From Siniperca chuatsi (lineage: Eukaryota > Chordata > Actinopteri > Centrarchiformes > Sinipercidae), in assembly GCF_020085105.1 (NCBI RefSeq), contig NC_058045.1:11231833-11295832 (forward strand): a stretch of DNA of 64,000 nt. Reading direction: 5' to 3'. This document shows positions 36,901 through 50,017 of this stretch, piece after piece (the stretch's first letter is position 1; every line of letters begins with the position of its first letter). The notes under the pieces were generated by a model. That model worked only from the letters and a program-made list of their open reading frames with translations, had not been told where the DNA came from and ran no database searches. Made by a program: the position numbers and the translations under genes.

Positions 36901-39900
36901 GGCAACTTTTAGCTAATTCTTAAGTCAAGGATGTCTGGTGTGTCCCAAAAGCACTGGAACACACCAGCAAGGAAACGTTTTAAAGCAGTGCCTTCTTGCA
37001 ACTTAACTGTAATAGCACAAACGTTATCGGCACTAATTCACACTCTTTTGACTGGCTGATGTACCCTTGAGCAATTAACCCCCAAATATGCTCCAGTGGA
37101 GCAGCTCACTGGCCAACAGATAAAACTGTGGTTATACAGGGTTTTTGGAGGTGGGTGCTGGTGAGGCCTTTCATGCTCAGTGAATCTTCCCTGGATTAAT
37201 AGAGGTTGAAAACTGTGATGAATCTTCCTATCTCAAGCAAGTTTTTTTTCATACCAAGTTGATTTTCATACTATACTGACATGAATGGAAGCAAAGGGCA
37301 GCCTGGAAGGTAGAAAATCACATTAAAATGTCCAATAAACTTTAAGTCAGAAGTAATTAGTTTGTAGTTTGTGGGCTAAAACTTAAAAAATGCTTAGATG
37401 GTCCTTTTGAAGTGAGTCATTTCTGGTCAATAACTGTTTCATCCACATGTGAGGCTGGTAACATGTGGGCTCTAAATACCTGCTGCTTGATTTCACAGTC
37501 CGGTCAACTTCCTAGACCATACGCAGCACAAGGGCCTGGCAGTGGCTGTGTTTGGAGTGCTCTTGTGCAAACTGTGGGGCCTGATCGTGTCGCCAAACCC
37601 CCTCCCCTTCACAGCAGACACAGAGAATAAACGTGAGGAGGTCATCTTTGTTTGTCCTGCACTACCATTAGCTGCATTCACTTCACACAGATTGTAACTC
37701 TTCTATGGCCACTTTTTTAATGTTTATCTTAGTAGTTTCAACAAGTGGACAAAAGAAAGATTCTGTTAGGAGATTAGACAGCATCAAATGGATAAATGTG
37801 TCTCCATAAACATTATTTTTGTTAAATATCTGTGTTATGTAATTGGATTATTTTGTGTCCATCTGTCTCTGTTATTTTCGACTTAGGAGTTTGATGGCAA
37901 GCTTTGTAAGAAGCTTTTTTTTTCTAAAATGAAGTTACATAACAATTGACTGTAAGGAGTCGGTTCCCTGCTACTTTACACAATCCCCAAACAGCACAAG
38001 GTTCAGCAGAGTAGAAAATATAAAGGCAAGTGTAGAAGTTAAGCAGAATCAGTTGTCAAAGTTCCAGTCTTGTGTCACATGGTTCAGTAAATCATAAATC
38101 AACATTTATTCCTTTTGATGATCTGGTTCTTCACACACCTTTTTTGTATTTGCAGAGAACTGGGTGATTCTGGGAGTCTTCTACTACCCCGCACTATACT
38201 ACCCTCTCCTGGCATGTGGTACTTTACATAATAAAGTTGGCTATGTACTTGGTAGCCTCTTGTCATGGACGCACTTTGGAGTTCTGGTCTGGCAGAAAAT
38301 TGACTGTCCCAAAACGCCTCTGGTATGCAAAGATGGTTTTCAATACCGCTATGAGTTCCAGTGCATCTGCTTTTATGGGACAGCAATAGATTTATAAGGA
38401 ATAGAGTGCGTTATATTGTCTAGATTGTCACTGGATTAATTGTCATTTTCTTTGTAATGTGTCATCTGTCTGAGTTTTAAGGATTATTTCAAAGACAAAG
38501 CTGATTTGTTCTGGTCTGGAAACCCATTGATTACCAAACAAAGCTGGTCTGTAGCATATGTAAGAGATGTGATTTGAAAAGATGAATATTAGGCTTTTCA
38601 GCTTTATTAATGGACACATGGTTGGAGCTTTAAAACTTACACAACCCCAGAGTTTGTGCCATATCCACGTTTTTATGTTTTCTGTGCGATGAATGGCTAC
38701 AACTCGAAACAATTTGTTCCACTGTCTGTTGGTCTTAATCAAGAGGCTTTGTCACAGTTAATCAGTTTAGTGTGTGTGCGTGTGAGAGACATCCAGTCTT
38801 TGGATGGTTTGTCTGTTTTTTAATAGTGGTGATACTTGTCTTTATATCCCACTATGAGCAGGCACACACATGCTGCAGTGAGCATTTGAGCTGATCTGCA
38901 AGACTGAGCTTAATCACATAAGAATACATTTTACTAAATATTATATTTAGAGCAGTATTTTGTTCTAAACATGGACAAAAGAAAAATCACACTATTAAAT
39001 CCCAGTCTTTGGTATATAACTTAAAGCAGAAAGATTTCTAATATGTTAGCATTTTCTCTGGCACTAAATCATAAAACAACATGCAGACTCCCACCACAAC
39101 ACACAATGCCATTTGTGTCTGTTTTTTGTGTTGATAGGTGATTTAAAGTCTTGTTTTATTCCTTTGCAGATACACAAACACTACTCCCTTTTCTCCAGCC
39201 TGCCCCAGATAGCTTGCTTGGCATTCCTTAGTTTCCAGTATCCCCTTCTTCTATTCAAGGGCTTGAAGGGCACTGAAAAGAACAATGCTACAGAGGTAAG
39301 TTTTGATCTCAGCGATGTTCCTCTGGCAAGTCTGGCTCAGGATGGTTGTACAGCCCTTATAGCGCTAATTGTTTGGCCTGCTTACACATATTCACATAAG
39401 GCTGAACTATTAAAAAAGAAAATCTCACTAAGACGCACATTTCTTCTGAATCTGTGCACATGAGGAACTATTATAAGCTGCCTGCTAGGGGCTTATCATG
39501 CTCATAGAGTCTAGGCTGAGGGAAAATGTGAAGTCCAACGCAGCGTGCCAGTTGCCTAATCATTTTAAGTAGATTTGACGTAATTGGTTTACGTTATGTT
39601 CTTGATCAGATTATGAAAAGGTTGCCTTGTTTTTTCACTGACGAGACACAATGCTGTGTTTATTTGATGCTAATCTCAGCATAGGTGTGACAAAACTGAA
39701 CTGGGGTGAGGCGATTGCCTGGAGCCCCCATCCTGCACCCCACTGGAACACACCTGACACCATAAATCTTCACAGATACAGAAACTTACCTCAAGGAGGA
39801 TTAGTTTGTGAGCAATGCTTTTTCCATATTAATAATTACGAAATAATTCAGGAATATGAAGGCCCAACTGAAGCACCTGACCCCAAAAATCTGATCCAAT

Positions 39901-42900
39901 TCATTCAGCTTTCACACTGTCCTAGCCTATTTACTATTAACCATTATCATTTGGTTCCATACATGGTTGCTGTCCATTTTTCTATTAGGATCTCAGCAGC
40001 AGCTACTATAAAGACTATGTAAAGAAAATGCTCAAGAAGAAGCCCACCAAAATCAGGTGAGAGGTGTAGCCTTTTATGAGGCTTTATGAATACATCTGAT
40101 TTGCTGCATTATTACATGTTATGTTTGTCTTTTAACATCTCTTCAGCCAATACAACAGCTTGTTGATTTTTTGTGTAATTCTGAGTTTAAACACAGCTGA
40201 AGGGGGAGCTCTTTTCCCCAAACAAGAGACTTGGATTTACTTAACTTTAGCCTTTATTATAGACAGTCAAGAGATGACCAGAAATGAGAGAGAGAGAGAT
40301 GCAACAAAGGTCTGGACTTTAACCGGGGATGTTGCGGTTCATGGTCGGCATCTTAATCATATACCCTAACAGACACATTTGTGGGGACTATGGTAGAAGT
40401 TGTTTCAGCTACTCTTTTTTTTTGGCACCTATTTCCAAACGGGCAATACCAAGGGAAAACCCACAGAAACTCTAGAAATGTGCAACCCTGTGTCTGGGTT
40501 AAGCCCATTCTAAACTGTTCAAGGGGTGCAAGATAATACTATTTAATATAATGGATGAACTTACTTCTTTCATCGCTTGTAGTCCAGCCTACATTTGAGA
40601 TCATGCCCTGCCATAGGTCCTTCCTTTATCTCTTTAATCCAAATTAAAATGACATGCAAAATACATCTATTAAAATAGAAATGTCAATAATAGGGAGAGT
40701 ATCTGAAGGAAACAGGTTGCTGCCCTGCTGAAGTGTCCTTGACACTGAATCCTGATTAAAGAGAAGCCCCTCAATGAGAGAATGCTTCTATGATGATCAA
40801 CAATGAGTTTCTTTGTAAAGAACTTGATTAATCATATCTGCTGGGCAAATGATAAAAGTAAATATTTCCTCATACAGTCAGTGTAAATGACTTTAATGAT
40901 GAATTATGAATGAAATGAATGTCATGCAGAGGTTGTTATCATGGTAAATGAGCTCCAGGAAATAATGCATTATTTTCTTCCATTTGTAGAGAATGTTTGA
41001 CTCTTGCATAGAAACACATTTTCTTAAATTTAATGCATTCAAGAATGATGGCAAAATTGGCTCATTCCGTCACAAATGTTTTCTAATTTCATAAATTTGT
41101 TGAATTGTGGTGTAAAATGCAGCATTTTAAATGTGTACCTTTCACCTCAGCACAGAGACACCCAAGCTCCCTCAAAGAATAATTGATGCTGTGAAGTCAT
41201 ACATTTATACACCAGAGGAAGGTAAATATGTCGTCCTGGTCTTGTGTTATGTCTGGTCTCATGCCTTCAAGTGTTATCTCCTGTTACATTTTTATAACAC
41301 TTTATTTTTTCAAACAGCTTTCCGTTTTCCACTGAAGTTGGCTATATCTGGTGTAGTGTCATTTATAACCCTGTATCAGGTAATTACCATATGTACTATT
41401 AGACTATATAATCCAAAACAATCCATAACATAATAGATAAGGACAAAATGATCATCGCATACATAATGTAATATGTCTACCTCTGCTTTAGATAAAAACC
41501 TTAAAGGCATAGTCCAGTGTTGATACTCAAACAACTACCATGTGATTTAAAAAAGTAGATATGCAACACTGTCTCTTAAATCTTTATTGACCATACCCAA
41601 TCATAACCCTGACATTGGCCTAAGAAATTCAGTCCAGACTCATCAACAGATTACATTTTACACTACTGTCTCAGTAGACTTTAAGTGCTACACACAGTAT
41701 TCACCTGATAGTAAGCTGATTATCAGCAGTTGATGATCCAAATACAGCGCAGGCCAGTTTTAATTTTCACATCTGTAAAAGCCATTTCATTGCCATGCTA
41801 GGGTAAGAGTTATTTGTTTTTTTTAGGTGGGTCTTCTGCTGATCTCTGCAGTGGTGCCATCTCTCCAGACTGCCCGTTTTGGAGTCAATGAAGACATCGC
41901 CAACCTTTTAGCTGGCTTCAAGATTGTGCTGTCTCCAGACAAACATGAAGTGATCAGAATAGTGGTTTATTACATGTGGTGTGCAGAAGGTGAGTGAAAA
42001 CAGAAAGCAGAAGGAGCCATTTAGTGAAATGAGAGATGCAGAATATATATGTATTAATTTAGTTAGATCACGTTAGACTCTTAGCACATTAACATGGCCG
42101 TCCTCTTGTGCTTGTTGCACATGACATCTTCCCACAGTAAACAACCTGAATGTCATGCGCTCTCTTTCTTGCAGTGTGCTATATCTCAGCTATGACCCTG
42201 TCTGGCTTGGTCAACCTGGCTATGCTCATGCGGTCTATGGTTCTGCATCGGTAGGTGTGAGAAAAGAACAGTGTGTAATAGCTGTCTTTGTCTTATTTTT
42301 CTATTCTCTTCCCAAAGTTTCCAAGAATCGAAAGCATGCTTCGCATTTTGGGTCCTTTATTATAATGTGATGGTTCACAGAGGAGTTATTATAACATAAT
42401 AGAGTACTAATCATCCAGACAGACAGAATAGCATTCACTCTGCACTAACTGCTGCTAGAAGTGATAATGGCTATTGAGATAAGAAATTAAATACTGTGCC
42501 ATTACCATAAATTACATAGTATTAAAAGAAATGGGTTTCTGTGTCGAGTATTGAATTCGGTCGTATCCGATGCCTAATTACCTCTTTAATTTACTATGTA
42601 ATTTGTACATTTACTGATGAATCAGTTTATATATTGCATAGTGCTGCATTGTCTTGATTGTGTTTTTGATTCTGTAGGTCAAACCTGAAGGGGCTGTACA
42701 GAGGAGATATCTATAATGTTTACAACTGCCAGAGAAGTATCAGGGCTTCCCGGCCAGCACTGGTCTGCTGGATGGGATACACCAGCTTCACAGCAGCTCA
42801 CATCTGCATCGGTACAGCTACACATTGAATACTAAAGGAAAATAATATAGATGATCCTGATTTTTTTCAAACTGTATTTCCAGTATTCTTAAATGTTTCG

Positions 42901-45900
42901 ATCTCTTTTGTTTTTATTTTTGTTTTATCACTCTTATCAGAAATGCTGCTAAACCTTAGATTTTGCGTATCATATGGTTTGTTTTGTACAACTGAATACA
43001 GTACTATACTCCTTAATAAATTTGATTTGTAAAGATTTGTTAGGGTTTTACATGAAGTTCATGAAAGGAGACTTTCTGTTCTTGAGGTTTCCAAAATACA
43101 AATTACCTCTCCCTTCACTGGGATATGAGAGAGGAGTGGATGTGCAGTGTAGATTTGTTGGATGCCAGACAGGGTGTGAGCTGTTGGGCCCTGAAGCTCT
43201 CATCTCTTTCCCCTGCAGGCATGATCGTCCAGACCATGGTGTTTTTCCTTTGTCTTCTGATCGCTGTCTTCCTCATTATCATACCAATCCTGCACGGACA
43301 GAATCTGATCCTCTTTCAGATCCTGTGGAGCATGTGGTGAGTGTCCTCACATCTCTCACTCATTGAACTTCTTTGTCCGCAGACTGTATGACTAAGGCAT
43401 AATAATTCCCTGCTGTAACATTGCTGTTGTCATGCGAAAACCTTATAACTTCAGTTGTAGTTGTTTTTAATGTTTTGACCTGTGTGGGAAAAAACCATCA
43501 GCTTGGCCAGATGTCTTCAGGTCCTCTCACAAACTTTAATTCTTCTTCAATAAAACACTTGAGTCGAATAGAATCCAATGCAATATAGATTTTACTGTAA
43601 TATCAAAACAAAGAGGGCAGAGAGATATGACTCCTGGGAAGAGTGTCTTTTCTGTCTCTTAATTAGACAGAAAGAGTTTACCACAAAACTTCCCAGGCTC
43701 TGTTCAACGAAATACAAACTTTCGTGTGTTGTTTCTGGATCATAAATTCAATGTTTCTTTGATTAAAATGGAGCACATCATAACTCCAGCACCCTCTGAC
43801 TTTCGGTAAAACACATCAAAGCCCACAGCAGTTGGTATTACGTGTGTACAGAGAGCATGCACATTTTATTCTCACAACTCTTATGTATGTCCATCAACTG
43901 TAGTTACTTAATAATAATAATAATCTATAGTATATTCTAAACTATATGAAAAATAAAGGCTTTGTTACAACACTATATGTATTAATCAGGAAACATATTA
44001 CTTGCGATCAAAGAGTGAGCTAATTCATGCACTAGCAACACAGGGAAGGGGAAGGTCATTCTGCCCTGTGTGCTCCAGAGTGTTTAAGAGTGCCATTGCA
44101 CGGGAGAGGCAGTGAGTTTCTTCATACAATGGGCACCCTTCCACAGGGATATAGGTGCACTACAAGCAGGCCGGTGCATTCATTTAGCAACACAACCTCA
44201 ATGATTATTGAACTTGGTTGTCTATATATGTCTGTTTCAAAACTACATATTCAGTGTCCGACCAACTGTGAAATATGGTCATCAGTTCTTGAGTTATGGC
44301 CAAAAACGTGTTTTGTGAGGTCCCAGTGACCTTGAACTTTGACCTTTGACCACAAATTCTAATCAGTTCATCCTTGAGTCCAAGTAGACATTTGTGGCAA
44401 ATTTTAAGAAATTCCCTCAAGGCGTTGTGAGATATCGCGTTCACAAGAATGGGATGTACGGATGGATGCACGGACAACCTGAAAACATAATGCCTCCGGC
44501 CACAGCTGTCACCGGCGTGGAGTCATAAAAGCACTACATAAACTCAAAAATGCATGTTGGTCAATGTAGAACTGATGTTTTCTTAGTTCCTGAAAACTTG
44601 ACACCTTATAGTGGTCTGTCAGTTACCAAATGTTTTTGTGCCTTCTCTCTTTCTTGTATCACCGCAGGAGATGTTTAACTGTTGATTTTGTCCTTTCAGG
44701 CCCTTCTGGCTGATGATTCTCTTGGCTGTGTTGCTTCAACATATCACCGGCAGGTTTTGCTTTATCAAAAAAACAGCAGGCACACGAGACCTAAATAACA
44801 GGTGATTTACTGTATTTGTGTAAAAGTGTTTTACTCTCAGATAATTGCAACATATTCCTGTATGTTTGATGCATTCTGTCCTATCTTACAGGGGTAATCT
44901 GTTCCTGCTGACGTACCTGCTGTTTCCAGTCAATGTTCTGATCGGGGTGCTACTGGCACTGTGGCGCATGATCATCACAGCCCTGTTCAACATTGTCCAC
45001 ATGGGACGCATGGACATGAGTCTTCTTAACCGCGATGTGGAGGCATTTGACCCAGGTGAGCCAGATATTCTGCACTCCGTTCAGATCAACACAGCCACAA
45101 TGTGAATGTCTGGTATGCTGACCAGGCCAAAGCATTAGGTCAAGTTCAATGTCATATGTATTAAAAATATATCATCATATAATGCATAGCTTGTACGTTG
45201 GCTGTCTCACCTGCTAAATTAGCTCTGGGTCCATTAAATATGTGTTCAAATAAAAAGCAACAACAACAAAGTATTTCTAGGGAATTCAATTATATTTTAC
45301 ATTTTCCTACTGTTTTTTCTTCTTAGTCTCAGACACACAATGTTAACATATTCATTGGTATTAACATCGTGCTGTTACCTTTGTAGATGCAACTGTGTTG
45401 TTTTTTATCACTCTCACTGTGGAGGCTTAAAGAGAAGCAATTTTCTATGAGCAAATGCACTTTTACTGATCCCACTTAGAGGCCAGAAATGTGTATCCTA
45501 TCCACTTTACCCTGCTAGCAGCTCACTGCAGCTCGTATGATATCTGTATTCTGTGCAGTGTATGGGACTGTAATTGCACACCGATCTGAAATGGCTGCAG
45601 ATTTAAGACATCTGTTGTCAGGAAAAGCAGGTGGTTAAAAAAAAGTGTGATTGTGTGCCCATTATGTGTGATTGCCTCAAAAACAACATGGGGTGTTGTC
45701 CTATGTGTTTATTGCTTTTGCCCAGTCAGAGTGATCCCCCCCTCCCTGTGTCTGTCTGCAGCCTACCGCTGCTATGCTCATTATCTGAAGATCGAGGTGA
45801 GCCAGTCTCACCCTGTGATGAAGGCTTTCTGCGGCATCCTGCTGCAGTTTATGGGCCAGGAGAGCAATGCTGCACAGAGGTCACGGGACGCTGAAGAGGG

Positions 45901-47596
45901 TCTGTAGCACAAAACTTGCATCATAGTCTAGACACTCTACTCATTTTCCAGGTGCTAATGATTCAGCTTGAGTGCACAATGACTTGGTACTGTGGGTTCA
46001 GTTTATTCATACATTTAAAGGATCAGGCTTGTGTTTTTCTCAGTTGTTCTTATTGTCAGCAAATCCCACGAAAAGACCAAAACCAACAATACATTAGTCC
46101 TTCTAATACTTTCTGACTTCCTTACCTTGTCTGTGGCACTGAATCCCAAGCACGTTTATTTCTACTGAAGACACAAATCTTTAAAAACAGGTCACAAATA
46201 TATAGTTTATTTTTAAAAAGGGTCAATAATTTCCTAAAACAGCTGGGCGCTGTAGTTTCCATAAGTGTCCATATTTACGGTAATTAAAAGAAAATGTCAC
46301 CCAGTGCAACAATGTGGCTCATTGATGTTGTTTTTAATTTGTTTGGACAACAATGGAGCTCTATGGCACAGATGAATATAATATATACATGTATCAGGCT
46401 TTGGCTGCACAGGCAATACTTATTAGTAAGATCAATTCATTGTTGGTTTTGTTTTTATATTGCCAGTCTTATCCTTTAAAGATGAAAGGTAGATTCATAT
46501 CTACATTAAAGTCAGTGTGACTTCTTTAATTTCTCCAGGGAGGTTTAGAATTCAGTCGTAGGTCACTAATACATAATCAGATCATAGCACCGTCTTGCAC
46601 GCGCTGAAGAAATAAAAGCTTAGCAGTTCTGATTTAATATGTCAAGAGCAAATTGAGTTTCACTGTGGAATAATTTACAGTCCTGCTGCTGGTCTCAATC
46701 AAAACTGTCATAAACTAATCAGCTGTCCTTATGGCATGCCCACACTCGTCTGAGTCCTCAGCCTTTGTCACCAAGAGACAATGTGGTCATATACTGTAGG
46801 TCGCCGTAATACATATTATTTAACTAATGCAAATGAAACCAATGTATTATTCATGTAATTTACCCAAAATATGAACAGTTACTTTAAGGCTGGTTGCTGA
46901 TCTGCAGTGATGGTATTGACTCTAACCGGAGGTGAGTGTTAGTCACCTACACGTGTGGTGGCAGGAGGACATACATTATAATGAGGAATTAGCAGCAAAA
47001 TGCATCTAGAGAACAATGCATTATCAGGAATAATCTATTGTATTACAAAGATTAGTTGTCGAGTAGCTGATTACACAGATGAGCTACGCTAATTGCCTGC
47101 TTCATATTCATGTAGCCCAAGGGGCTTAAGCTTTCAGTGTGTTAATGGCAAGCCCAATATGCTCCTACCATGCTTAGAGGATTAGAATATGATTGCTTTC
47201 TATTATTACTCTTTCTGTAGTGTCTAGCTGGTCCTGGATGGCCTTCAAAAGAGTATTATCCCATTTCCAGTTAAGATTAAAAAATGGTTATTCTTGTATG
47301 ATGTGTGTATATCTATGACATACCGTTGGTGCTATCACGATGTCTCAATGTCCTCAGGGATCCAGCTGGTCCAGCAGGAGAAGATACAGCACAAAGTGTC
47401 CATTGCCAAGAGAGCCCGCAGGCACTGGCAGCTCCTCTACACCCTGGTCAACAACCCCTCCCTGGTGGGCACCAGGAAACACTTCCAGCATCAGACCACA
47501 GAGAGCTTTCTGAATGGAAGCCTCAACCGCATCACCAAGGAGGGGAGCAAAAAGGAGGCAGCAACCAAGGAGGCAGAGGCCGCTGCCAGCAACTGA
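33975..47596 (+). CDS. stra6: STRA6, receptor for retinol-binding protein (17 exons)
   Basis: Encodes the multi-pass plasma-membrane receptor that binds RBP4 and moves retinol into cells. Coding exons: 33975-34045, 35451-35517, 36538-36620, 37499-37632, 38156-38322, 39170-39295, 39989-40056, 41151-41221, 41318-41379, 41827-41989, 42175-42250, 42678-42811, 43219-43336, 44700-44801, 44892-45055, 45762-45899, 47358-47596. All introns are GT-AG and all phases join, giving 660 codons plus TGA (human about 667). Diagnostic segments include [34 protein letters not shown]-free hydrophobic helices throughout, [41 protein letters not shown] and [14 protein letters not shown]. The C-terminal cytosolic tail is basic, then Lys/Glu/Ala-rich. 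The start ATG has A at -3 and G at +4. Known vertebrate STRA6 is a dimer with nine membrane helices per chain that binds calmodulin. Exon 1 is the least certain because the N-terminus is poorly conserved. Confidence 0.95.
35640..35970. repeat. Degenerate interspersed repeat in stra6 intron 2
   Basis: The phrase atgtcaaaaagttgtgaaca ggttttaatgaaatttggtgg followed by short gatccagatccagatgtgga repeats resembles a dispersed teleost repeat (gtcaaaaagttatgaacgga tttcaatgaaattt...). Boundaries and family are uncertain. Confidence 0.4.
36315..36330 (+). promoter_or_regulatory. Perfect DR4 nuclear-receptor half-site pair in stra6 intron 2
   Basis: Two exact AGGTCA half-sites in direct orientation are separated by the 4-bp spacer cgac. 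DR4 is the classical arrangement for RXR heterodimers with thyroid-hormone receptor or LXR. Degenerate half-sites (ggtcag, agttca) lie within the next 60 bp. STRA6 is a retinoid-regulated gene in vertebrates, so an intronic nuclear-receptor element is plausible, but DR4 is not the usual RAR spacing. Function is inferred only. Confidence 0.45.
41497..41765. repeat. Probable MITE in stra6 intron 9
   Basis: It begins ttaaaggcatagtccagtgt and continues with text I associate with a TTAA-starting teleost repeat (acaactaccatgtgatttaa aaaagtagatatg...). The right end is not clear. Confidence 0.35.
44200..44525 (+). repeat. Interspersed repeat carrying nuclear-receptor-like half-sites (stra6 intron 13)
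   Basis: The text gttcttgagttatggccaaa ... tctaatcagttcatccttga gtcca ... ttccctcaaggcgttgtgag atatcgcgttcacaagaatg gga ... aacataatgcctccggccac is a repeat I recognise as abundant in percomorph fish. I cannot name the family with certainty. It includes the half-site array at 44327-44352. Confidence 0.65.
46015..46479. mobile_element. TTAA-flanked MITE in stra6 intron 16
   Basis: TTAA at both ends, followed by imperfect inverted termini AGGATCAGGCTTG (left) and AGGATAAGACTGG (right, complement). The interior is non-coding. It has the same design as the element at 5440-5917, with a different sequence. A relative occurs at about 20350-20700. Confidence 0.6.
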
Positions 47597-48345
47597 ACAT
47601 GAATGTGACCCTGATTAAGAATTGACTGCAAAGTCACTTTTGGTTTTGGGAAAATTCACAATTTAGAGATATTCACCAAGCCTTTCCTGTCTGGAGATTG
47701 TGTGTCCACTTTGTGCTCTTCATGTTTCCCTGGTTGTTTATATGTGAGGGCCACAGTCTTCTGTCTGATGGGAAAGCTTATGTGGCACTGACCTCCATCT
47801 ATACACACTCGTTATGTGTAATTTTCAACATGTTTATGTGCTTATTTTGGGATAGCACTCGTTTGCTTTATGTTTCAACCTGTAGTTTAATCACATGCTT
47901 TCCAATATGTTGTTATTATCATATAGGCCTAGTGCAGATAATGCAAATGTGTAGTTGCCCAAACTAAACACATGGATGTGCAATCCACTGAAGCATCCTT
48001 TTTTAGATGTATTATTAATAAGTAGAACATTTCACTATTTATGAATTTACAGAATGAGCTGTTTTCAAAGACTGGGTAATACATTTCTGTTTTCAATTGT
48101 ACACATTTTGTGTAATTAACAATAACCTGTGGAATAGGAACTACCAGACAACTGAATCTGTTTGTATTTTCGGTTTTATTTGTAGATCTTTAAAAGTCCA
48201 AAACCACTTGCAGCAACCAGTGTTTTCTTATTAACATTACATCGTTTGTCTCTGCATTTACACTTACAATGCTGACTTTTAAGTGAAAATACGAACACCG
48301 TATTTTCCTTCTGATTACTGTGAAAATAAAACTGAAACAGAAGTT
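47597..48345 (+). other. stra6: stra6 3' UTR
   Basis: This runs from the TGA at 47594-47596 to the first strong poly(A) signal at 48325, followed by a GT-rich and T-rich segment (gttttgccttttttc). No open frame of note. Confidence 0.7.
48325..48330 (+). terminator. stra6 poly(A) signal AATAAA
   Basis: Canonical AATAAA about 730 bp after the stop codon, with a T/G-rich element 15-25 bp downstream. It is the best-placed signal in the 3' region. Confidence 0.7.
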
Positions 48346-48900
48346 TTGCCTTTTTTCAATCGTTTATGTTATTATTAGAATATTTCATTCTAGTTAATTT
48401 AGGATACAATTTATATAGGCTATATATATTCATAGTGTGATGCTGCCGTGTTGTGTTGCGCGAAATGAACTGAACTGGACCAAAATTAAGACAAAGGGAG
48501 GCTTTGTATTCAGCGTTTTCAATCGCAGCAGTTTTTTCTTTGGCTTCTGCATAAGCACACTCCCCAAAATCCAAGAGAACGTCTCTTTTTATCTTTTGTT
48601 AGAAAATATGACAGAGACATCGAAGCAAGATCCCATAATAAAAAGGCATCAAGAAAAAAATATCTAATTAAAAATAAAGTAACCGGGCGTTTATTTTTTT
48701 AAAGACCATCTGAATCGATTTAAAACTTAAACTGGTGGAATCATAATATAGTAGCCTGGATTACATTTTGTTTTCAAATGATTATTATTTCAGATAGGCC
48801 TACATTTTGAAAATAATGTAGCCGAGTTCAATTTTTTCCTGGAACATCTCAATCAAGGTCAAAGACAAATCCAGAAAATAGTCTGTATAGTTTCATGTGT

Positions 48901-48906
48901 TTTATT
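48901..48906 (-). terminator. islr2 poly(A) signal candidate
   Basis: The plus-strand tttatt is AATAAA on the minus strand, about 1.1 kb beyond the islr2 stop codon. It lies only about 570 bp from the stra6 poly(A) signal, so the two genes end tail-to-tail. Another AATAAA-like site occurs near 48692, so the exact end is uncertain. Confidence 0.5.
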
Positions 48907-50017
48907 AAGTCCACTTACATAAAATTATATCAAAAAATCTTGAAAGGTCACGGGCTTTTCGTTTCGTTTTACAACAGTTCACAAAAACTCACTATATACA
49001 TCAAATTACGAGACAGTGAAGCCGCCAGACACTCATGCGCCGTTTTTGTTTGAGGCTTCATAGAAAGTTACCTACCGTCGTAAAAAAGAATAATTTCAAT
49101 TCACATGGCTTTACATCACAGGCTGACAGTAACATCTAAAGTCCTCTAGACTACACTAATAAAAACCACACAAGGAATTACGTGTGACATGCCATGGACA
49201 TGGTCATTGTAAAAAGCGAGAGTATAGCAAGCACCCGTTGATAAAGAGGTTAAAGTCGCACATTTTTAAAGCCTTACAATACGTCAAACAACATTTTGTT
49301 GGTAAATAACCTGGGGTTTCCCGTCACGCACAAGACAGTTGAAAAGTGAAATTTCCCTTTTGGACTCACAGGACAGCGGGCAGGTCAGGCGCAATAACAC
49401 CGAAACCAAATATCTGCATCTAGTATCATTTCATAATTTTTTAGACGACGCTCATCCACATCATTACACAGACGCACGTTTAGAAAGAGCATATTGGTCC
49501 CTGATGTCAGTTAATTTGAAATGGCTATAAAACATATGTCACCTTTTGATTGTTTTTTTTTTTTGTTGTTGTTGTTTGGGTTTTTTTTGTGCTCTCCAAT
49601 GAGGTTATTTTTAATATAATTTTTTTGCCTTACATTACGCGAGACTCTGGCGAGCTCCGCGCCTCACCGTTTGCACAATTTGCGCACCATGCCCATCCGT
49701 GTCTGTCCTGCAGAAAGGGAACATTTTGCTGCTTTCCTGTCAGTTTTGAGGTCTGTAGAAAGCTGTGCTTGCACTGTAAACGTATGTTGCTTATTTTAAC
49801 CTTACAGTACTACAAATGTCACATGAATCACTTCACAATCTCAAGTGATTGATGGAGAACTTTCTGAGGTAAAAAAATTAAAAGATCCACCTTTTTTTAA
49901 ATCAGAAGCCATCGTTTTTCACGTGTAGTGATGGTGGGTGAGTTACCTGCTTGAATGTAGACTAGGCCTACTTGAAAGTAAAATATTTTACAATATACTG
50001 GCAGACATCAGCGGGGC
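48907..50017 (-). other. islr2: islr2 3' UTR (predicted)
   Basis: About 1.1 kb between the islr2 stop and the candidate poly(A) signal. It includes a G/T-rich tract on the plus strand (49551-49590). No exon or repeat was recognised. Confidence 0.5.
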
